The notes beneath the pieces were generated by a model. That model was not told the origin of the DNA. It did not search any database and was given only the letters and a program-made list of their open reading frames with translations. A program made the translations under genes and the position numbers. A DNA stretch of 64,000 nt from Dryococelus australis (Eukaryota > Arthropoda > Insecta > Phasmatodea > Phasmatidae): assembly GCA_029891345.1 (NCBI GenBank), contig CM057000.1:135249663-135313662 (forward strand). The letters are read 5' to 3'. Shown here piece by piece: positions 10,012 to 21,213 of the stretch. Numbering within the stretch: the first letter of the stretch is position 1; each line of letters opens with the position of its first letter.

Positions 10012-11218
10012 TCACAAGATGGCGAACAGTCATCACCGTTTTTAAACACAAATCTTTGAAAAATCACCCCATGTGTTACGCAATTAGTAATTTCCTAAAT
10101 ATCCCATGTATCAAGCGTTTTTATACCTCTGCAAACACAGGCGTATCTTACTTTCCGTCAAATTAAAGTTTTAACTATATTTTATTTATGCACGATAATA
10201 TTTCTTTTGTAATAAACACGAATAAAAACAGTTAGAAAATATCTGTGGTGGTAGCGCCTAGTAATAAATAGTTCTCATGCAAAATAACATTCCAACCACG
10301 GGCGCAGGGATGCGGTATGTTGTCCTCTGGTGTAAATTTCCAGACTTAGTTAAGGATGAAATAAAGCAATTGCCTATGGAGCACTGCACCCAACTGTATA
10401 AGGTGAACTCGTAAAAAAAGTAATACAGGCACCATAAAAATGGTCTGAAAAGTGATTTATTCTGTAGGCCCATATGAAATAAGAATGTATATATTTTGCA
10501 ACATTATAAAATATTTTACCCAACATATAATTTTCAAATGTAAAAAAAATAATCGATTGAAAGAGAGATTTTTTTTTTTCCATTCTGGATTCTTCGGAAA
10601 AAAATAATTCGCAAGAAAATCTCCTTCAAGAAAGATCGCCATACTGTGATCATGTGTAATAAAATCATAGTAATAATGTATCATATCAATTCAATAGTTA
10701 ATTTTTATTTACGTCAGTTTCAGCCATAAATGTTTGTGACAAATGAACGTATATAAAAATAATTATAGAAATGATCCCCTAGTATATTACTATTACAATT
10801 TTCTTACACATAATTATAGTAGACATTATGACGATATTCCAAGATGAACATTTTCTTGCAAATTCTACTTTCCAAAGCATCCAGGATGGAAATGCGCTTT
10901 ATTTAAGTTAAAAATACAAAATATTTTAATCGATTTTTTTTATTTAAAAAGTATATTTTAGTAATTTATTTTATAATTTTTCAAATATATGCATACTTAT
11001 TTCATATACAGTACAGCATAAATCGTACTTTTCTGACAATTGTTATGTTTGTACTACTCTTGATGAGTTATTCACATTGTATAGTTGGGTGCAGTGCGTC
11101 ATAGGCAGTTGCTTTACTTCAACCGTAAGCTTAGCTTGCACGGGGCGGAGGAATATCCTGGAAGTAGAACTTTAGCAGGGCTTCAGAAAAGTGTGAAGTA
11201 ACCTACAAACAACTATAC
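10012..11218 (-). mobile_element. MITE family B, copy 2, split by a foldback element
   Basis: Family B sequence runs from about 10012 to 10353 (landmarks AAATCACCCCATGTG, GCGCCTAGTAATAAATAG). It resumes at 11126 (TAAGCTTAGCTTGCACGG) and ends at 11218. The gap is a 772-bp insertion. Confidence 0.85.
10354..11125. mobile_element. foldback element G nested in family B copy 2
   Basis: Ends are inverted: GGATGAAATAAAGCAATTGC on the left against GGTTGAAGTAAAGCAACTGC read from the right, continuing for about 45 bp. The inner arms also pair imperfectly: TCTGGATTCTTCGGAAA near 10585 against the reverse of the block near 10870. It is non-coding. The flanks fit a 3-bp TAA duplication (10351-10353, 11126-11128). 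Confidence 0.75.
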
Positions 11219-11239
11219 CATACGAGAGTAGCGCTTCGT

Positions 11240-11777
11240 GCTGGAGTCACAATGCCCCGAAGTATCCGAAACGTCGACCCCGACACAACGAAACCTGAGC
11301 ATCAGTCAATGAAAAGTAAGGTCAATGTGACGTCAGTCCGACCAGATCGCAGCTGCGACAGCCCGACGAAAGTAGGTTCTATTTCTACTGCCCGTCGTGT
11401 CGGGCTCGTTGGGGCGCGCAAAGAATGCAAATACAACATTAGGAAACAATATTTTGTGCGTATTTGCCTACTGTAATAAGTAATGAACTAACTTTCCACC
11501 GAAATAACTTTCCAGTTTGTTTCTAAATACTTTTATTCTCTCGTGTAAATTCAAAAACTGTCAAAATCAAAACAACCATTCTCTTTATCGTGAGTTGTAA
11601 AAAGTTAATATCGGATATTATAAGGATGACGTGCTGTGTTAGGATTTTCCAACAACCAACTAACCCACATGTCAGGCAAATTTCGTCGGGGTAATGTGAA
11701 CGCTGAGTAAATTATAATATGAAATTCCGTCGAGCTCTGACGTCGTGTCGTGTTCGTCGGGCTATTGTGATTCCAGC
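11240..11777 (+). mobile_element. MITE family H, copy 1 (538 bp)
   Basis: Starts GCTGGAGTCACAATGCCCCG and ends with the inverse CGGGCTATTGTGATTCCAGC. Both ends are rich in CGACGA/CGTGTCG words. No coding content. Confidence 0.75.
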
Positions 11778-11782
11778 CTTAC

Positions 11783-11985
11783 GCCGGAGTCACAGCTCCG
11801 ACAAGCAGACAAAACACGCGCTACATAACTATTAAAACCAAGCAGCCGATCAACTATACGACACATGTGACGTCAGCATGAGAAAAACTGTCGCACGACC
11901 AACGATTTTAGATTAAAAACGATTTATAATTTGTCTTGTGGTTCAGCACTATAAGCACATAAACGTTGTGAAGCAAAACAGAATG
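11783..11985 (+). mobile_element. MITE family H, truncated copy
   Basis: Begins GCCGGAGTCACAGCTCCGAC, the family H left end, but no matching right end is found before the next copy begins at 11992. Confidence 0.5.
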
Positions 11986-11991
11986 GCTAAA

Positions 11992-12530
11992 GCCGGAATC
12001 ACATAGCCCCGACGAGCACATAACGACACGACGAAAACCGCAACCACGACCATTTTCAATGAACCCGCTTGAATTTACAGCCCGACAGTTTACTGACGCG
12101 ACACGACGAGTAGAATTTTCGGATCCATTTAGAAGGCGCTGATTAACTACGATAGTTTCAAAGGCGGCGAGCAGACGGGAAATTTCAATACATGATGGTG
12201 ACAAAGTTTTATCGCTAATGCATACGAAGGTAAAATTAATATTTCTAATAGTTAGATACAATAATTTTCATAATTTGTTTTCTTTCAAGCTGCGTATTTG
12301 CCATTGCAGGGAAAGCTTATCATACAATTTAATTTTGCAATTTTGCACTCTGCGCGTCGTGCCGCACGACTCGACGAATATAAATAATTTCTAATCCAAA
12401 ACTGCTGGTCGTAGGACAGAATTGTCGGACTCACGTGAGATCTATATTATATTTCACTGGTTGTTTAGTTGTTTAGTTGTGTCGTGTCGTGCTTGCGGTG
12501 AATTACTGGCCGGGGCTCTGTGATTCCGGC
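11992..12530 (+). mobile_element. MITE family H, copy 2 (539 bp)
   Basis: Starts GCCGGAATCACATAGCCCCG and ends GGGGCTCTGTGATTCCGGC, nearly the same length as copy 1. The inner ends carry CGACACGACG and its inverse. Confidence 0.75.
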
Positions 12531-12545
12531 ATTGCGTTCCCTTCA

Positions 12546-12962
12546 GTATTGGCTTTTCACCTTTGACTGATCACTTTCGAGATCAGCCTTTGAAAGATGA
12601 CACTGCCGCTGCATGCATAAATTGTAACAGGATTATTGACTAGCATGCGCATGGTGAAGTTTGTAACTACTTACGGAAAATAGTTCTATGTCTAAGCGCT
12701 GAATTAAAAGTGTTAGGTAAATAAATATGAAGACTGAAATAATTTATTGTTGCTTCCTCTTATTTTGACGAGTAAATGTTTAAAAATTAGCACATTTATA
12801 ACATATTTACGTTTTCAATAATTCTACCGTTTACTTGCATGAATAACGTGATCAGGCCCGCGGCAATGTTAATTTTAATATATGGCGGAAGAATACACAA
12901 TGTCTATACAGGTGGATGTTAAGTAGGGATATTAAAAGTGCTCAGTTTACAGTGAATGGCGT
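12546..12962 (-). mobile_element. MITE family A, copy 3 (old)
   Basis: Diverged inverted copy. Landmarks AAGTGTTAGGTAA, GCATGAATAACGTGATCAGG and GGCGGAAGAATACACAATG remain. The termini are eroded (TTGGCTTTTCACC, GTGAATGGCG). Confidence 0.75.
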
Positions 12963-13500
12963 CGTCCATATCGCTCCGCGCTTCTCAGCCTCATACGAGG
13001 AAAATGCTCCTGCAGGTAGACGGGGGCCTTAAGGGCGCCGTACGACTGCACGCGTTTTGCGTGTCCTAGTTCTGGGAGCACCGGGCGCTAAAGGCGATAT
13101 TACGCGATACCAGATTCCGCAAAAAGTTTATGCGAGGTCCGCCATAGCGGCCGAAACACGGGCTAGTGTGGCACCCGTCTTGCCATTCCCCGCCTTGCAC
13201 GGCCAGATTCGTAACAGGTTCGAGTAATTGGACACGTCCTATTTTCGTGGCAGGTCCCGTGCCATGTTTCGTTCCTGGCCAGCATTCAGGCATCCTGCAG
13301 GTTCGAGGGCGTAAAGGGCGCTCCGTGCACAAGGACGACGCCTCATATTGATTATATATATCCGTGAGGTGACACTCTTTCCAAAAAGATTTAAAAATAC
13401 GACAACGACGAATAATATTGGCGAAGACAACTTTCAATTACTGTTTAAAACCGTTCTAAATACTTAAAACGTTACGTACTCTAATTTAAAAAAATTATTC
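12963..13500. other. GC-rich patch of unknown nature
   Basis: 13010-13340 is much richer in G+C than its surroundings and repeats phrases: GGGGCCTTAAGGGCGCCG near 13023 and GGGCGTAAAGGGCGCTCCG near 13310. Open frames up to 123 codons exist on the minus strand but show no known domain. It could be a decayed retroelement or an unrecognised exon. Confidence 0.35.
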
Positions 13501-13519
13501 AGAATGTTTTCGGGGTCTA

Positions 13520-13640
13520 CAGTATATAAAAGCGACACTTGGCGTGTTAGTTCGTGGTTCAGTTGTCAAGTTGCGGCCACTGAGAGTAGCATGTAGTTTT
13601 TGGACACGAGTTCGAAACTCCCCTGGGCCCAAATTTTTTT
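13520..13640 (+). promoter_or_regulatory. TATA/initiator pair or tRNA-like SINE head
   Basis: TATATAAAAG (13523-13532) is followed about 30-36 bp later by TTCAGTTG, the arthropod initiator consensus TCAGT (A at 13561). Alternatively, GTGGTTCAGTTGTCAAG and GAGTTCGAAACTCC (13610-13623) resemble RNA polymerase III boxes A and B of a tRNA-derived SINE. The T-run after 13633 suits the second reading. The two cannot be separated by eye. Confidence 0.4.
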
Positions 13641-14384
13641 ATCATTAAATTTTACATGTGGATAATATCCGGGTACGTAAAGAAAAAAAACTATATTTTG
13701 AAACCGGTCAGTAATTTTTGTCAAAATTAAAAATAACGCACTCGTACTCTAATGACTTCACGTCATTTCCAAGAAAAATTAATGAAACTATACTATTAAG
13801 CAATCAATTTATATATAAGGCGAACAGTAATGTAACAATATTAAGGTGTGCTAGCTATTTTTATAGGCCTACGCAAGTTACTAACTGGTAGCAGTTCTAC
13901 GAATGGGGTACGGATTTACTACAAACCACACATTGCGCACCCACAGAGAGTGTCAAATGCTAGTACGCGAACTGCTGTCGTGTAATATGAATCTGCCATG
14001 GCGGCTCATATAGCGGCTGGTATACCAGGTCTTGCAGAGGCTTGTACAAGAACCAAGTACGGCTGCAGGTATCGTGTAATATAGGCTTGAGGAGGATCAA
14101 GATACGTACATAGTATGTCTGGTCGCTCTTGACACTGAACTGGCGCGCAGTCACCCTCTCGTCGACTTGCCTTTATATGTAGCACTGTTACAGGTCGCCA
14201 GAGATGTATCCGAGTTGGCGAGGGATGGAGGCCTTAATAACATGAAATAGTATAATTATTATTTAAAAATTTTTATTGTGCTATGAAATGCAACTATTAG
14301 TTACAACGTTAAACTACCTATCTCTAGTATTAACTCTTGTTATTTTCATTGTGCGCGATGTTAAATGTTAATTTCAATACTAAT
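13641..14384. other. anonymous DNA with a possible LTR-like fragment
   Basis: On the minus strand, 14220-14130 reads TGTAACAGTGCTACATATAAAGG, a TGT start followed by a TATA box. The neighbouring phrase GGGATGGAGGCCTTAATAA (14221-14240) recurs as GGGACGGAGGTCTTAATCA near 31772. This may be the remains of an LTR retrotransposon. No target duplication or partner LTR was found. Confidence 0.3.
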
Positions 14385-15238
14385 TATAGGCTGTTCACGG
14401 TCAAATGAGCCCTTTTGAAAGCCCTGCTTAAGATCTACTTACATGCACGTTGGTAGTCTTAACGACTAATGTAAAATTAATATTGTAACAGGCCTCATCA
14501 CTTTATTCATGCATCGGTCCAGTGAAATTGTAAAATTATTAGAAAATGAATTTTTAAAATCTGCTCATTTTAACACTTTCATGCATTAAAAAAAAAAACA
14601 CAAAGCGAAGTAAATAACTTAAGTCGTCACAAATGGTTACCTAACACTTTTTATTCGACGTAGTTAGCCTATATGGTAATACTTTCCCTCCATCCTGACC
14701 AATTTTACTGGGCGCATGCCACTCAGTGCGCCCGTTAAAATATATGCAGGTAAAGGCTGTTCACGATAAAGTGAGCACTTTTGAAATAAACCTTAGAAAA
14801 CAGTCACTGCTCCTGCCTGCATATATATGAACGGATGCACTGAGCAACATGTGCCCAGTAAATTTGGTAACGGCAGACGGAAAATAGTTCCAACTATTAA
14901 CATTAAGTAAAAAGTGTTAGGTAACCATTTGTGATAATTTAAATTATTTATTTCGCTTTCTGGTTTTCTTTAAATGCTTCCAAGTGTAAAAATTATCAGA
15001 TTTGTAAAATATTTACTTTTCTAATATTTCTACAGTTTCAACTGACCGACGCACGAACAATGTGATGAGGCCCACAGCAATATTAATTTTACGTAACGTG
15101 GAGGACTACACAACGTGGATACAAGTAGATCTAAAGCTTGGCTTTCAAAAGTGTTCATTTTCCCGTGAACAGCTCATAGGAGCAATGATTTTTCTATTAG
15201 GTTGATTTCAAAAGTGCTCACTTTATCGCGAACCGTCT
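14385..15238 (+). mobile_element. MITE family A, copy 4, interrupted by copy 5
   Basis: Starts TATAGGCTGTTCACGG and runs to GCAGGTA at 14752, then resumes at 15179 with GGAGCAATGATTTTTC and ends CGCGAACCGTCTT. The interruption is copy 5. Confidence 0.88.
14753..15176 (-). mobile_element. MITE family A, copy 5, nested in copy 4
   Basis: A 424-bp inverted family A element (AAGGCTGTTCACGATAAAG ... CCGTGAACAGCTCA). It sits in copy 4 with TA on both sides (14751-14752, 15177-15178), showing a TA target site. Confidence 0.88.
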
Positions 15239-15361
15239 TTTAAGCCCTTATCACTGTATTTATGTTAATTAGTCACTTAACTCACGCTTACTATTTACAC
15301 TAGTTCAACACAGCTCTATTAGCACTTTTACAAATGTTGTCATTGACGCATCCAAACCAAT
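15239..15361. other. unique spacer at the centre of an inverted duplication
   Basis: Short non-repetitive segment; it forms part of the loop of the palindrome formed by 14486-15003 and 15362-15872. Confidence 0.5.
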
Positions 15362-15612
15362 TGGAAAAATCTGATAATTTTATACCTGGAAGCATTATAA
15401 AAAAAAACCAGAAAGCGAAATAAATAATTTAAATTGTCACAAATGGTTACCTAACACTTTTTAGTTAAGGTTAGTACTTGAAACAATTTTCCCCCTGTCG
15501 TTACCAAATTTACTGAGCACATGTCGCTCAGTGCGCCCGTTAATATATATGCAGGAGCAGTGACTGTTTTCTAAGGTTGATTTCAAAAGTGCTCACTATA
15601 TCGTGAACACCC
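15362..15612 (+). mobile_element. MITE family A, copy 6 (truncated)
   Basis: Carries the right-hand portion of a family A element, ending TTTCAAAAGTGCTCAC ... GTGAACACCC. It is the reverse complement of the first part of copy 5, including the private phrases GGAGCAGTGACTGTTTTC and ATATATATGC. Confidence 0.8.
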
Positions 15613-15875
15613 TTTACCTTCATATGTGTTAACAGGTGCACTGAGTGACATGCGCCCAGTAAAGTTGGTCGTGATGGAGGGAAAGTATTACTGTAATACT
15701 ACGTCGAATAAAAAGTGTTAGGTTACCATTTGTGACGACTTACATTATTTATTTCGCTTTCTGTTTTTTTTTAATGCATGAGATTGTTAAAATGAGCAGA
15801 TTATAAAAATTACTTTTCTAATAATTTCACAATTTCGCTGGACCAATGCATGAATAAAGTGACGAGACCCATGGC
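15613..15875 (-). mobile_element. MITE family A, copy 7 (truncated)
   Basis: Reverse complement of part of copy 4 (GGGAAAGTATTACTG, GTGTTAGGTTACCATTTG, GGACCAATGCATGAATAAAG). It abuts copy 6 at the point where copies 4 and 5 abut, so the pair is an inverted duplicate of that junction. Confidence 0.8.
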
Positions 15876-16310
15876 AAAGACCCGTCACTCTCCACGGTAA
15901 CGTAGCTCGCAGTCCGTGGACTTAGCTCTCGCTGGTGACTCTCATCGCCATCGCTCATCGCTTCACTGTTGCCGAATACCTGCCGCTTAAGGCCCCTGTC
16001 TCTAGACCCAAAGGCCGGCCGCGCCAAGGTCCAGAAAGTTCCCCGCACTTCGAGTAGCGCTGAGGTAGGCGAGGGTGGTGGCCAGAACATTCTTGCAACG
16101 ATGCTTCCAGACATTCAGTCCCTCGTAGGGGTGGGAGTGGCACGAGCAGGCACGTGCCAACCATCCACCGCGACTTGTTTTCGATTCTGCCTGGGTATTC
16201 TCCGGTTACTTGTGATATCGGCGGCGCTCCACCGAGAAGGGAAGTTTGAGGCCACGAAGACAAATGCGCCACTTGTAACAGTACTTTCAGCGGCGACTCT
16301 ATAATATTAT
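15876..16310 (-). other. GC-rich patch, possible decayed LTR-element leader
   Basis: Read on the minus strand it has GTTACAAGTGGCGCATTTG (16282-16264), a TGGCGC motif like retroelement primer-binding sites. About 170 bp further on it has GCAAGAATGTTCTGG, which is also present in the GC-rich patch at 32100-32600. Open frames of about 95-124 codons lack recognisable Gag or Pol motifs. Confidence 0.3.
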
Positions 16311-17928
16311 GGCGTAATAATAAATACAATGACGTGATGTATGTACCAACACCAAGTACCCTGTACCAGAAGTTTCATACCTAAAATTTTCTTTATTGGG
16401 ACACTGGCATTTGCACTGATTATTTTAAAATGTAAGTACACATCACGGACAAAAACAGAAAGAAAAAAATCTAGCAGACACCACTAAAAAATTAAACAAA
16501 TTTTAAATTACTATAACGACCGAAGATTTTCTCTCTGTTTAAAGCTTGGGCAGGAGGTATCTTCAAACGCAGAATGGAACACCTATGCAAATTTTCTGAA
16601 CCGATGAAACATGTTACTTTGTCTTTCCAAACAATTATAAAAAGATTCGTCCTAATGAGTATGACGTATTCTCCTCTTAGTGTGTCCCGTCTTCCTTAAG
16701 CTATGGTATATTAGGCAGGATGTGTGTGAACACAGAGAAGGCCACAAAATTCACCTGAAATACCTCCAGGTGTTGTGCACATTTTTCCTGCATACGTTCG
16801 GGACTGAGAAACATAGAGAGTACCCATACGGTTTGGCTTCGACTATTTGCTCCACCGAAATTTTGAATGTCATAACGTAGCGTGACTCATCAAAAAGTCG
16901 TACTACTTTAATCCTATGATAGAATTACTTATTATGTGAAGGGCGCAAAAAAAATCCTATTAGGTACTCCTTTGATTTTATAATGAATGTCTCGAATCGG
17001 GAAAAAAGTTTTGTAATGCGACATGGTAAAATGGCATTTAGTTTCTGACCTGCAACCTGCTGGCATCATGGCAAAACTTCAAACGAGATTGTTTTGCCGC
17101 TGGCGAAGTTCAAGAGAGTTCAACGACCCAGAGAAACACATGGAAGTCATTTACAAGCTTATAATATAAGCCCATACACTCCCTGTCTAGCGCACAAAAC
17201 TCGCATTCTATTTTGGCGTACTGCATTGTAATAGAACTGCCATTAAATTTAAATAAGCAGTATTAAGTCTACTATAGACATAAACATTTCAGGCCAGATG
17301 AACAGGTGGTGTCACGTCTTACAAATAACTTATAATTTTTTATGATTAGTGTAACTAACCATAAAGAGGCCTTACTTTTTTATGGCGACTGAGCTCTAGA
17401 TTTCGGTTATACTACATTAGCAATATAAAATCACAACATAGAGCAATACGCACTAATTCCGAATTAGTGATTTGCAACTGTAGAATCATTTAACTGAATC
17501 TTCATTTGTTTAGCTGTTATCTGCTGGTCAATCAGTGGAATGCCGCGAGGTTTTATGCCAGGCAAGTAAAATTCACAAGGATTCGATGGAAATCAGTGTT
17601 TAATCAGTAAACACCAGCGACTAAAATTATCGGTAGAATTTCACTGATTCAAGCTCAGCAGTTTAAAAAACTCTGCAGGCAAATTCACCGTACTGGATTG
17701 TAGTGAGCTGATTATCGGAGAAGTTCGTAAGAGGCGGGCGTCGTCGGACATGATAGAACAAAATATCCTAACTGACGTCCTCGTGCGTTCAAAAAAATTG
17801 TTTGGAGACTCCCGCAACTGCCAGCACAAACGACGGAGTTCACCAAAACAATGTTTTTGCATATAAATTTCATATGGTTCTTTTCTCGTGCGCTTGTTTT
17901 CTGGTAACTTAATTTCAGATCGCAGCTA
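16311..17928. other. anonymous AT-rich DNA
   Basis: No convincing coding frame, RNA gene or repeat. The last bases, TTAATTTCAG (17909-17918), look like a splice acceptor just ahead of the satellite, but no exon follows. Confidence 0.5.
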
Positions 17929-19673
17929 CTGCATTCCGACAGCAATATCCTCTGAACTTTCTTGGGCACCTTGTTTAGGCAAACTGGTGCCACGTGGCTC
18001 TGGAAATTGCAGCTTCTATACTGCATTCCGACAGCAATATCCTCTGAACTTTCTTGGGCACCTTGTTTAGGCAAACTGGTGCCACGTGGCTCTGGAAATT
18101 GCAGCTTCTATACTGCATTCCGACAGCAATATCCTCTGAACTTTCTTGGGCACCTTGTTTAGGCAAACTGGTGCCACGTGGCTCTGGAAATTGCAGCTTC
18201 TATACTGCATTCCGACAGCAATATCCTCTGAACTTTCTTGGGCACCTTGTTTAGGCAAACTGGTGCCACGTGGCTCTGGAAATTGCAGCTTCTATACTGC
18301 ATTCCGACGGCAATATCCTCTGAACTTTCTTGGGCACCTTGTTTAGGCAAACTGGTGCCACGTGGCTCTGGAAATTGCAGCTTCTATACTGCATTCCGAC
18401 GGCAATATCCTCTGAACTTTCTTGGGCACCTTGTTTAGGCAAACTGGTGCCACGTGGCTCTGGAAATTGCAGCTTCTATACTGCATTCCGACAGCAATAT
18501 CCTCTGAACTTTCTTGGGCACCTTGTTTAGGCAAACTGGTGCCACGTGGCTCTGGAAATTGCAGCTTCTATACTGCATTCCGACGGCAATATCCTCTGAA
18601 CTTTCTTGGGCACCTTGTTTAGGCAAACTGGTGCCACGTGGCTCTGGAAATTGCAGCTTCTATACTGCATTCCGACGGCAATATCCTCTGAACTTTCTTG
18701 GGCACCTTGTTTAGGCAAACTGGTGCCACGTGGCTCTGGAAATTGCAGCTTCTATACTGCATTCCGACAGCAATATCCTCTGAACTTTCTTGGGCACCTT
18801 GTTTAGGCAAACTGGTGCCACGTGGCTCTGGAAATTGCAGCTTCTATACTGCATTCCGACGGCAATATCCTCTGAACTTTCTTGGGCACCTTGTTTAGGC
18901 AAACTGGTGCCACGTGGCTCTGGAAATTGCAGCTTCTATACTGCATTCCGACAGCAATATCCTCTGAACTTTCTTGGGCACCTTGTTTAGGCAAACTGGT
19001 GCCACGTGGCTCTGGAAATTGCAGCTTCTATACTGCATTCCGACGGCAATATCCTCTGAACTTTCTTGGGCACCTTGTTTAGGCAAACTGGTGCCACGTG
19101 GCTCTGGAAATTGCAGCTTCTATACTGCATTCCGACGGCAATATCCTCTGAACTTTCTTGGGCACCTTGTTTAGGCAAACTGGTGCCACGTGGCTCTGGA
19201 AATTGCAGCTTCTATACTGCATTCCGACGGCAATATCCTCTGAACTTTTTGGGCACCTTGTTTAGGCAAACTGGTGCCACGTGGCTCTGGAAATTGCAGC
19301 TTCTATACTGCATTCCGACAGCAATATCCTCTGAACTTTCTTGGGCACCTTGTTTAGGCAAACTGGTGCCACGTGGCTCTGGAAATTGCAGCTTCTATAC
19401 TGCATTCCGACGGCAATATCCTCTGAACTTTCTTGGGCACCTTGTTTAGGCAAACTGGTGCCACGTGGCTCTGGAAATTGCAGCTTCTATACTGCATTCC
19501 GACGGCAATATCCTCTGAACTTTCTTGGGCACCTTGTTTAGGCAAACTGGTGCCACGTGGCTCTGGAAAGTGCAGCTTCTATACTGCATTCCGACAGCAA
19601 TATCCTCTGAACTTTCTTGGGCACCTTGTTTAGGCAAACTGGTGCCACGTGGCTCTGGAAATTGCAGCTTCTA
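17929..19673. repeat. 92-bp tandem repeat array, 19 units
   Basis: Nineteen head-to-tail copies, almost identical. Unit 15 (19217-19307) lacks one C; unit 19 lacks the last two bases; unit 18 alone has GGAAAGTG for GGAAATTG. One site alternates A or G (GACAGC or GACGGC) in the order AAAAGGAGGAGAGGGAGGA. Each unit holds the palindrome GCCACGTGGC, with a CACGTG E-box. Each also holds an inverted pair GGCACC ... GGTGCC, with inner GTTT/AAAC pairing that would fold as a hairpin. The open frames through the array follow from the period (92 is not a multiple of 3) and are not genes. Confidence 0.98.
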
Positions 19674-19718
19674 CGCAAGACAATTCAAGCGTGAAACTGG
19701 GCTCGCCTCTCGCACCCC

Positions 19719-20140
19719 AAAGGTTGTTCACGATAAAGTGAGCACTTTTGAAATCAACCTTAGAAGAAAGTCACTGCTCACACCTGCATACATTGTAACG
19801 GGCGCACTGAGTGACATGCGACCAGTAAAGTTGGCAACGTTGGAGGGAAAATAGTTCCATATCTTAACGTCCAATAAATATTGTTGGGTAACCATTTGTG
19901 CTACCTTAAATTATTTCCATCGCTTTCTCTGTTTTTTTATGCGTAGAAGAGTACAAATCAGCATATTTTTAAAACGTTTACTTTTCTTATGATTTTACAG
20001 TTTCACCGGACCGACGCATGGATAAAGTGATGAGGCCATTGCCAGTGATAATTTTACATAAGGCGTGAGAACACACAACGTGCATACAAGATCTTAAGCA
20101 GGGCTTTCAAAAGTGCTCATTTTACCGTGAACAGCCTATA
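19719..20140 (-). mobile_element. MITE family A, copy 8
   Basis: Full-length inverted copy immediately after the 92-bp array (AGGTTGTTCACGATAAAGTG ... ACCGTGAACAGCCTATA). Confidence 0.92.
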
Positions 20141-20246
20141 GTCTGCGAGCATCGAAACAGTAGCGGGAGAGAATGTCCCGTTGGACTGTTTGAAAGTGCG
20201 ACTGAATATATGAATTGCAGACGTTTGGAATTATTTTAATGTATAG

Positions 20247-20675
20247 TATAGGCTTTTCACGGTAACATGAGCACTTTTGAAAGCCCTGCTTGAGGTCAAT
20301 TTGTATGCAAGTTGTGTAATATGTTCCGCCTTATGTAAAAATAACATTGTAATTAGTATCATCACTTAAGTCATGCGTCAGTCAAGTAAAACTCTAAAAT
20401 GATTAGGAAAGTAAATATTTTACAAATCTGCTAATTTTTATACTTCGCTCCAAAAAAAAAAAAGCATAAAGCGAAATAAATAATTAAAGTTATCACAAAT
20501 GGTTACATAACACTTTTTATTGGACGGTACGGTATGGAACTACTTTCCATCCATCGTTACCAACTTTACTGGGCGAATGTCACTCGGTGCGCCTGTTAAA
20601 ATATATGCATGCAAGGGGCCGTTACTGTTTTCTAGGGTTCATTTCAAAAATGCTCACTGTATCGTGAACAGCCTT
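20247..20675 (+). mobile_element. MITE family A, copy 9
   Basis: Full-length forward copy (TATAGGCTTTTCACGG ... ATCGTGAACAGCCTT). It lies head-to-head with copy 8 across a 106-bp spacer. Confidence 0.92.
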
Positions 20676-21213
20676 GAGTGGACATTTTGTCTAGCTTATG
20701 TCCAGCTAATAAGTGAGAATTAAGTGACTATAGGCTATCTAGTTCGATGCCGGTGACAAGAACATTATTATTTGATTTCAGATTGGCATTAAATATTGCG
20801 GACACTGACAGTAATATTGATTCTTCATGGCGGAGATAGGATATGCCCTAAATAATATCGGCATGTATTATTATAGAATTTTAAATAAATAAATAAATTA
20901 AATTTTGCTCTTTTATTTTTATTAAAACATCCATCCCTCACGAACTCAGATACGCCCCAGGTTTGTATATATATATAAAGGCCTATATGCCTATATATAT
21001 GTGAGTGAGTGTTTGTGTGTGTATGTATATGTATACGTGTGCGTGTTACATTCGAATTGATTGAAATAGTTCTTTAAGAATTGGTTTTGTATCATTTATT
21101 GCGAGTGTAATATTTATATACATACATCTACGATGGAGTTATTATTTGCTTTTTTACACATTTACAGTGCGAATTAGAGTAGGTGCAAATAACGCATTTA
21201 CATTCATTACGAT
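20676..21213. other. anonymous DNA with TA/TG microsatellite
   Basis: 20967-21050 is a degenerate (TA)n/(TG)n tract containing TATAAAGGCCTATATGCCTA. The rest is unremarkable. Confidence 0.6.

Noticed and set aside
13310-13330. GGGCGTAAAGGGCGC as a small-subunit rRNA fragment
   Set aside because: The resemblance covers only a dozen bases and the neighbouring sequence does not continue as rRNA.
17929-19673. CRISPR array
   Set aside because: Units are contiguous 92-bp repeats without unique spacers, in a eukaryotic context.
17888-19854. Dozens of 60-130 codon open frames on both strands across the tandem array
   Set aside because: They recur every 92 bp with identical sequence on both strands and arise from the repeat period. 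They do not look like protein-coding exons.
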